From: Gymnopus androsaceus JB14
Lineage: Eukaryota; Basidiomycota; Agaricomycetes; Agaricales; Omphalotaceae
Assembly: GCA_009733575.1 (NCBI GenBank)
Contig: ML769638.1
Span: 1-64,000 of the forward strand
Reading direction: 5' to 3'
DNA length: 64,000 nucleotides
Position numbers and translations under genes: made by a program. Below, piece after piece: positions 57,192 through 64,000 of this stretch. Within the stretch, counting starts at the first letter, position 1, and each line of letters opens with the position of its first letter. The notes under the pieces were generated by a model. It was given only the letters and a program-made list of their open reading frames with translations, ran no database searches and was not told the DNA's origin.

Positions 57192-57917
57192 TTATTGGTC
57201 CATCTCGCGTTTGCAAATGTAAATCCGGCGCTGGGGGTAGGGCTTCAAGCAACGCTGCTTTCGCTCTCTAAGTTCCCGATGCTTTGAACCATACTTTCCA
57301 CCATTAATCAGTCCAGACGCAACTCTTCGGATATCCTGGGTGAAATTTCGACGATTTGTCTCCTCCGATGCTTCATAAAGATTTTCTCCCAGTTGAATCA
57401 TATCCTGGCGAAGATTTCGCAGCTCCCGTTCGAGTGAATCCGCTTTTTGTACAGCGGCATCGCGTTCATGAATCGCATTGATAATTTGACGGCGGATTTC
57501 ATTGAGAAACTTGCCACGATGAAGAAGCCGTTTGATTTCTCCCTCTGAGACGGTGGTGAGCAAAGTGTTTTCGGGTTCTGCTGGGCCAACTGTGAACATG
57601 ATCAGAAATTATACAATGACAGAAATATTGAGTACGCACTAGCTTCCTGCCATTCTTGCATACTAGTTTCAGATATTTCTCTTACTAGAAGTAGAGATGC
57701 GTCAAGACCACTCTTTGTGTAAGGAATTTTCGAGCTGGACCAAAGGATGCATTCAGAAACCGTTCTTAGCATAGAAAGATGTAACAACAACATACCTGAG
57801 GTTAAAGGGGCTTGGAGAGCATGCTCGGGGGCTTGCTTCAGGTTTTTCCTCTTCTGCTTCCACTTCACTAGGAACCCATTCAATATCTGAGGAGCTTGGA
57901 CCATAGTAGTAGGGCAT
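57192..57917 (-). CDS. Second, intact gene of the pogo-like transposon (204 aa)
   Basis: Not recognised. The exons are 57796-57917, 57640-57734 and 57192-57589, with introns of 61 bp (GTATGT...GTCCAG) and 50 bp (GTGCGT...TCACAG). The total is 615 nt in one open frame from ATG 57917 to the stop at 57192. It starts MPYYYGPSSSDIEWVPSEVE and has an acidic Pro/Ser-rich N-terminus. A helical coiled-coil-like middle follows (FLNEIRRQIINAIHERDAAV, KADSLERELRNLRQDMIQLG) and a basic tail (KHRELRERKQRCLKPYPQRR). It lies between the transposase end and the right inverted repeat, on the opposite strand, so it is carried by the element. A DNA-binding or transposase-assisting role is only a guess from the basic tail and coiled coil. 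Unlike the transposase it shows no break. Confidence 0.7.
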
Positions 57918-58032
57918 TGGAACGGATTAGTGATGATGGTGGATGAAGAACGAAATCAACAAACGGGCGCACGTTGCGGGAAATGATTTGTAAACAAGCG
58001 CCGTGACCAAATGTAACGCTGATTTTGTCTCA

Positions 58033-59815
58033 ATGGCCTCTGAACAGCGAGGACAACGAAACAATACATCACATTGATTCAATAATTATAAGGTGAAGAC
58101 TCGGATATATTGAGTGTTAGGTATATAGGACACTATATATAAACTCAGATACAAAAAATATAATAAATTGGAGGCCCGCCAGAAAAGTGTCCCATTGAGC
58201 GGTAAATGACTGTAACAGCTTTTTCTAGATGGATTGTTTGGGATAAGATATCCGGAAGTCCCACATCCAAGGTGACAGTTTTTCGCTATAGCTACCATGC
58301 AAGTTGTCTCTCCAAGAAAAGAAACACCGGTGCTGATTACGATCTTCATAATCTTTTGTCCTTCATCGGATGGCTTCTCGGGCTGCGTTATTGACGTCAA
58401 CTCAACTCAACTGCGTACATCACTGTTTCAGGAGCTGGATACTGCAACCCAACTCATCAATGTCATAACCTGGGATCTCATCAAGCAGTCAATAATCTTC
58501 GCTGTTACGCTCGTATTTAACCTTCCTTTGATACTGATTTCGAGATTTGCGCTCCGCGTTGAGATTCTTCTTCAAGTTCGGTGGATCCCGTGGTTTCAAA
58601 TCTGATAGCCCGACCATCTGGAGCGCGCCAGTGCTAGAATTGAATGAATGAAATGGTGCGTCGTGAGTATCTTTCTGTATCATTGTATTCATGTGAGGGT
58701 TTTGCGAAATGCACTCTCACAGGTTTTTTTTGGACCCTTCTTGACATCTGCACTGCTCAGATTCGAAAAAATCTGTTATTTCCCTGTTTCTGCGTCTACC
58801 ACCATCCAAAATTTTGTACTCCACAATTATCAATTCTCTTCTGGTACTTTAGGTTTCTGTTGGTGAATTCTCTTAAACAATCCTCTCCGTTCTCGGACAG
58901 TAAATATGATTGAAACTCATCCAATCCTTCGCCATCTTTTTACTGAGAATAGATAGTTCCAGGGAATTTCCGTATCTGTCCAGTGTCCATCATCTGCTTC
59001 ATTCGCTGCGCATGATCTCCTCTAGTTTCATTTGCATCAATACTATGATACCTACCAAAATTATCATTGCTGCTAGGCCCTCGAGTGTTTATTCCAGAGA
59101 CTGATATCTTTGCTCGCCCTGGATCCATCAAAAATATGTCGGCAAGATGAGAAAGTGCTTACAGCCCTGAATTAGAATTATGCGATTCTAAGGATTATGC
59201 GCTGGATAACAGCTTATACTATCACTATCATGCTATGGTAGCTGATATATTTTTGAAAATTGCTTCGAAAATGCCTTAAGGGTTGTTTAAATCTTACCGG
59301 CTTTGGTAAATGCATAGCATACTCTAGTATCTTAGGAAGCCGTCTATCTAATTTTTACTACCAATTTACACTGTCTTCGAGAGCGATGTAGTTCGACCTT
59401 GCGCATTTAGACAAGCGTGTCTTTTTTCGTGTGTTCAATGCTAGTCTGGTAATAATAAGCTAAATTTTCAGGAATTCATGATTTCGGTGAAAACAGCTTG
59501 CGGAACAAGAACTCAACCATTTTCAATGCAAAAAGACTGGTATCGTATATTTCGGGCAATTCCGATACATACATACAGCGGTGTATGGGGGGAAGAGTTT
59601 CCAAAATGCATTTATCGACTTCCCTGGCATTATCAAGCCGGCAGGCACCATAGTAAGTGACATAAACTCCATAATTTTAACTACTGGGAACAATTACTCA
59701 TGAGATTCTCCCATGTCAGCGCTTTGCCACTCAATACAGATGACAGGTATAAAACAACAATCATCTACATGCCGCCACTCCATTACTCCCAAATCTATCT
59801 CCCTGTCTCCTTGGC
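58033..59815. other. Intergenic region
   Basis: Several open frames up to 105 codons exist, but none shows a motif or a convincing exon structure. Confidence 0.4.
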
Positions 59816-61170
59816 ATGAGTGCAGAAGAGGTACAAGAGATTGCATACGTCGGGCTTGCGCTCTTTCAGAACTATGCCCGAGCAATATTATCTTGCACTT
59901 TCTTGGGTATGATAGCATCTTGAGTGACAGAATATTTCTGATTTGGCACTATTCTAGGCATATACTGTTTGCTTTTTGCCATTAGCCTCTATATCTCCTC
60001 GTCAGTATATATTCAAACCTAATACCTCTGCAGACTAGACTTATGAGTATATATCTTCAGCTACAAGAAATTTACCGGATGGGCAAAGAAAATATTACTG
60101 TGTCTCCTCGTTACCACATTTATTTTAACGGTCTTAAATGTGATGGCAAATCTCCTTGTGGACATGCTCCTCCTCCAGTATGAGGTTATATTGCCTCTAC
60201 CGGAAGGGTCCACAGCTGAAGTGGCAGCAGTTTCACAACCATTGCTTGAAGTGGGGTCCCAAATTTCAACCTGGACAAGCAACTTGATTGTGAGTCCTAA
60301 GAATGCTTTTAGTAGGCTTCCAATCGTTTTCTAATGAATATATTACCTCACAGCTTTTGATTGGAGATCTCATTATTATATGGAGAGCTTGGGCAGTATG
60401 GATGCATAGCAAAATGGTGAAATTACTTTTGGCCTTTTTTGTCCTTGTGGTCATAGGTGTGTCCCTCTGAATCTTCAAAAAATCTGGATGAGACCCAGCT
60501 GAACTCATGAGTTTTACTAGGTGTTAATCTGGCTGATGCTTTTGTAGATAATCAAAAACAGCTCATAGTGACTGGGCAGACAGTAACTCTTGATTGTGTC
60601 TTCTTTGCACTGTCCTTGTCTGTGAATGTCACACTAACACTGCTCATAGCCTATCGGACATGGTGGGCAATACTTTAGATTGAAGTCCAACTTCTAATTC
60701 AATGCTATTAGGACGTATTACAGATCTTTGAAAGGCATTTTTACTCTACAAGGGAAAACATTTGTAGCAAGAATTTTAATTCTTTTTGTGGAGTCGGGAG
60801 CAACACTTGCCATATTTCAGGTGTGTGTGTGTGCATGTAATGAGTTGTGGTTTTCAAAGTTGCACATTGACCTACTTATTTCAATAGGTCCTTGCCCTGA
60901 CCTTCAACGAATTGGATAGAAATGAACAGAATCTTTCACCACTGCAGTTTGCCACACTGAATGTTTCAATTATCTATTTATATGTTGCTGTGAGTCTTAC
61001 CACTGTTTCAGACTAAGAGTCTGATGGCTGAAACTGTTCTTTATTGATAGGCTTTGAATCCACTTGCTATCTTCATCTTAATGGAGAATCGAAGACAGAC
61101 AACACATAACTACAGCTCTTGCTTTGAACAGGATTGCGGTCAGAAGTTTACCACTTTTCTTGAAGACTAA
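59816..61170 (+). CDS. Seven-helix membrane protein of an agaricomycete-expanded family (312 aa)
   Basis: Eight exons join in frame: 59816-59906, 59958-60000, 60061-60289, 60354-60456, 60521-60662, 60712-60820, 60888-60989 and 61051-61170. The sum is 939 nt. Seven hydrophobic segments are seen: ILSCTFLGIYCLLFAISLYI, KILLCLLVTTFILTVLNVMA, LILLIGDLIIIWRAWAVWM, KLLLAFFVLVVIGVNLADAF, CVFFALSLSVNVTLTLLIAY, ARILILFVESGATLAIFQVL and IIYLYVAALNPLAIFILM. The motif GDLIIIWRAWAVW in helix 3 is characteristic of the large family of uncharacterised seven-helix proteins in agaricomycetes, which look like receptors. The ATG context is ttggcATGag. All splice sites are GT-AG and the gene appears intact, although the region around it is repeat-rich. 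Confidence 0.85.
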
Positions 61171-62640
61171 TTCTATATAAGGAGAGTGCTATGATATTTT
61201 TGTATGGACACTGAAGTCGGGAATTAAACCACTAAATTTTTTACACTACCCTGCTCAAAAATTTAAACATCACAAAAAAGAGTGGGCCAAATCTCAGTTA
61301 GATTTTCAAAGGATTCATGTTTCAAAGAACAAGTAGCACAGTGCACTTTGCCCAGCATCAAACTCCGCAATCCCTTTGTACTCATACATTTGAGCATGAA
61401 ATGAAATGGCTCATATGAATACTCAGGATTCTCATATATTTATCAACAGGTAACTTAAATGAGCCTGAATTCCCGGTGCTCGAATGGATGTAAAGCAAAA
61501 AAAAACATCGGCTCTAATGGAGCAAAAAATGAAGCAACAAAAGGCAAGCATGCAGACATCAACGTGACAGCAGCACCAGTATATTCAATGTCAAACTTAC
61601 TACCACCTTCAAATGGACGATGAAGTGGATTCGGGGTGAGGATAACACCGGGGGCAAAGACCGGCGCAGTTAAAGTCCTACTGTCTTCAAGGCAGTAGGT
61701 AAGGCAGTAGGTTGTGCAGTTGACAATTCTACCTTAATTGAATGGTGGAACAAAGGCATTAATGGCATTTGGTACAAAGCTGGCCACATCATAAAAGAGT
61801 CCTATTAATTGATAAGCTTGACCAGCTTGCCGGATTGCCCACAGATATGTACAATGTGTTGCATGTAACATATGCCTGTAAATTATGTAGAGTGGTGTTC
61901 ATGAGGGGCAGGGGATCTCCAGCAACAGCTTCGCGGGTCAGTTGTGAGCTCGTCCCCACCTTCCATGAATGCTCCAAGGAAGAAGATGGATGAAGATGCT
62001 AGTGGGCTACTCCTTGGCTCAACCAGTGCTCAGATCTTGGACCAAGCTGTGTAATAAACTTCCTTCCTTATTCTGAATTTAGGTCATTATTTCATCATGA
62101 TTTTATTCAGAATAAATGTTTCTAACATCTCCAAATCAAGTTGAATAACCTGCCTCTGTCAAAGGCTCCAAGTTGTATCACAAAAAATACGAGTTGGAAG
62201 GTGTTAGTCTGCATATTGCAGAGATGAATGAAGCTGGTGTAATGACTGTGACTGAGGGTGGTGGAAAACCTATTATGAGGCAGTTTTGATTCATGGTGCT
62301 CAGCATTTTTGCTTACATCTATGACATCTACCCTGCCCTTATTGGCCAGTGAAGCTTCAAGTGGAGTTTATTTATTGAATCCTTGTTTGCCTGTAAATAT
62401 GTTAGAATATCACATGGTAATATTCATCTATCTTTCTATGGAATGCTTTCTTGTAGTATCCACTTGTTTGTATCACCATCCCATGCACTCCACTACTATT
62501 ATCTTGCAGTCTTCACTCAGTCTCCTGTAGTATTCACCTGCACTCTTGCCATACCCACTTCACCATATGCACAGTAGCCACAGACATTCATGCAGTAGCC
62601 ACTTGCCTGATATATCATACATACATAGGACTGTATATAA
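61171..62640. other. Repeat-like region without supported gene
   Basis: ctgctcaaaaatttaaacatc near 61252 resembles a Tc1/mariner terminal sequence. The remaining frames are short and interrupted. Confidence 0.35.
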
Positions 62641-63640
62641 GCCTAGGTATAATACCCTGTATATCAAGTTGTCCTCTATTGATCTGTGTGACGGTTCTTA
62701 GTGCTGTGTGCACTGTTGACTTGCCTTGCTGCTAGGAAGTCACACCTCTCTCATCTTTAATAAACTCTAATAGGTTATGGGCCCCAGGCTTAACCTCTGA
62801 TGCACCAACTTTTGGTATAACCTTTGTTTATGTCACAAAAGCCTAATCCTCCACCATTAGTGACATGAAGTCATTCCACCACATTGGAACAAGCAGCAGC
62901 CACTAGCTCATTGAGTAGCGAACCAGCACCACCAAAGCCAAAACCAAAGGCAACAGATTGCAATGCACCTTGAACTTTAAAGTCCCATATAGCAGATGGT
63001 GACAAAACACAGGATAGGCATTTTGATCCCAAGGACCAACAGTGGTGGCTGTGCAAGAAATAACCTTGCCCAAATTGGTATAATACTGAGTGCACCAAGC
63101 ATATTTCAAGCTATGGGTGAAAAACCAGATCCCAAGCAGGAACCATACATTAGGGATGCAGAAGTCAAACAACAGTAGCAAAATCATGCAGAACATTTAG
63201 CAGAGAAACAGAAAGCTTCAGTGGAAGCATCATCATCATCTTCTCTTGCTCCAACCCAAACACCAGTTCCACTAAGCTCACCAGTATCACCACCAAAACC
63301 AGAACCCAAACCTACCCCACCTCTGTACCTCCACAGCAAGCTCCACAACCAGATCCCCTTCCACTCCCAAATCAATCACCATCACCAGATCAATCACCAT
63401 CTCCATCAGATTCCAGATCATCAGTCAAAGAATCAGATTCTGACAACAACAATATGTCCAAAGCATTTAAAGCCTTTGATAAGGTTACATTCTTGAAATT
63501 GGACAGATCAAATTGGGACATGTAGAAATTCTGAGTGGATGTTAACAACATCTCAAGTGGAGATGCCAGGCATCACACAAAGATGTAAGCAGAGAAGAAG
63601 AGAAGAGATTGAGACTAGGAGGTATTAATGAGATTGAAGC
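62640..63640 (+). pseudogene. Ty1/copia-like remnant: PBS-like site and gag fragment
   Basis: ggttatgggccccag at 62773-62787 has the form of a copia-type primer-binding region after an LTR end. Downstream, a Pro-rich segment is followed by FDKVTFLKLDRSNWDM, a stop in place of the usual Trp-Lys, and KF-VDVNNIS. This is the start of a gag of the Retrotran_gag_2 type (LKLDRSNW.TWK). Several stops make it inactive. No reverse transcriptase is seen before the window ends. Confidence 0.45.
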
Positions 63641-64000
63641 TAAGGACTATGCTACAGTTACAACAACTATATATACCAAAGTACAAGCCCTAGACCCATA
63701 GCCCTGTACCCTGACCATGCAGCAGTATCCATGCATGAAACAATGAAAACAATAAGTAAAGCAGACAATAAGTAATAACGGACCAACCTTTCCACATGTA
63801 GCATGCTGGCATGTGTTATGATCTTGATTTATCATGCTCAGGTCAATGTTCCAAAATAATGGTATCTAAGATAATAAGAAGTATCAAGATAAAGGCAAAC
63901 ATAACTAAATAAGTCTGAGATATACAGAAATAAATAGGAGAAAATGATAATGTCATATGATGGATAAGATAAGTGTTTGTAACCTTACCCCCTCTCTAGG
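63641..64000. other. Window end, no supported feature
   Basis: AT-rich, no coding signal. Confidence 0.4.

Larger units (their letters stand above)
54461..58032 (+). mobile_element. pogo/Fot1-like DNA transposon with two genes, about 3.6 kb
   Basis: The ends are inverted repeats beginning TGAGACAAAA(C/T)CA (54461 forward; 58032 reverse complement), extended by less perfect similarity (GTTAC, GTCACG). Inside lie a transposase on the plus strand and a second gene on the minus strand, converging with 39 bp between them. The target duplication is not clear. Confidence 0.75.

Noticed and set aside
1..64000. tRNA, rRNA genes and CRISPR arrays
   Set aside because: No cloverleaf with B-box-like GGTTCGANTCC, no rRNA core, and regular arrays here are coding or minisatellite repeats without unique spacers.

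Overview
The window is nuclear DNA of a basidiomycete fungus, most likely an agaricomycete. Genes are compact. They are split by many 48-70 bp GT-AG introns with short exons. The gene families also fit: an F-box/LRR cluster, a NACHT-ankyrin receptor, a seven-helix membrane protein of the agaricomycete type, small secreted proteins, a GT18-like glycosyltransferase, and Ty3/gypsy, pogo-like and hAT-like elements. No species can be named. One 25-base run of N (45284-45308) marks an assembly gap. Several conserved genes (RPT5, EAF6) carry 1-2 base indels that look like consensus errors, so single frameshifts elsewhere should not be read as gene death without re-sequencing.

Layout. 0.5-5.6 kb holds three host genes: an unknown protein with a SUMO-interaction-like motif, a Ser-rich protein with two C-terminal membrane segments, and a small secreted protein. 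6.4-10.4 kb is a tandem pair of F-box genes; a third, 3'-only copy lies at 22.2-23.3 kb. 10.96-11.76 kb is an inverted-repeat element. 12.1-18.6 kb is a NACHT receptor with about 42 nearly uniform ankyrin repeats, cut inside the NACHT exon by a 655-bp hAT-like insertion. 19.3-20.7 kb is a Helitron-type N-terminal fragment.

23.4-30.9 kb is the housekeeping core. VPS37 (ESCRT-I) and RRP40 (exosome) diverge with only 48 bp between start codons. A Gly/Ser-rich secreted protein follows, made of exons that all break in phase 2. EAF6 (NuA4-type acetyltransferase subunit) and RPT5 (26S proteasome ATPase) are also divergent. 31.4-34.4 kb has a second small secreted protein and a GT18-like glycosyltransferase.

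35.4-43.2 kb is a structurally complete Ty3/gypsy element on the minus strand: two 280-bp LTRs, a 4-bp target duplication, a PBS and a PPT. Its pol is broken, its integrase has lost a catalytic Asp, and an antisense ORF with its own TATA box sits between pol and the 3' LTR. Next come a sedolisin pseudogene, a hAT-like element with inverted minisatellite arrays, and an oppositely oriented copy of the same gypsy family running into the gap. After the gap lies a truncated inverted copy of the GT18 gene.

47.5-64 kb is AT-rich and dominated by decayed elements: LINE, MFS-transporter remnant and copia-like sequence. It also holds a two-gene pogo/Fot1-like transposon (54.5-58.0 kb), whose second, convergent gene is intact, and one intact host gene for a 312-aa seven-helix membrane protein (59.8-61.2 kb).
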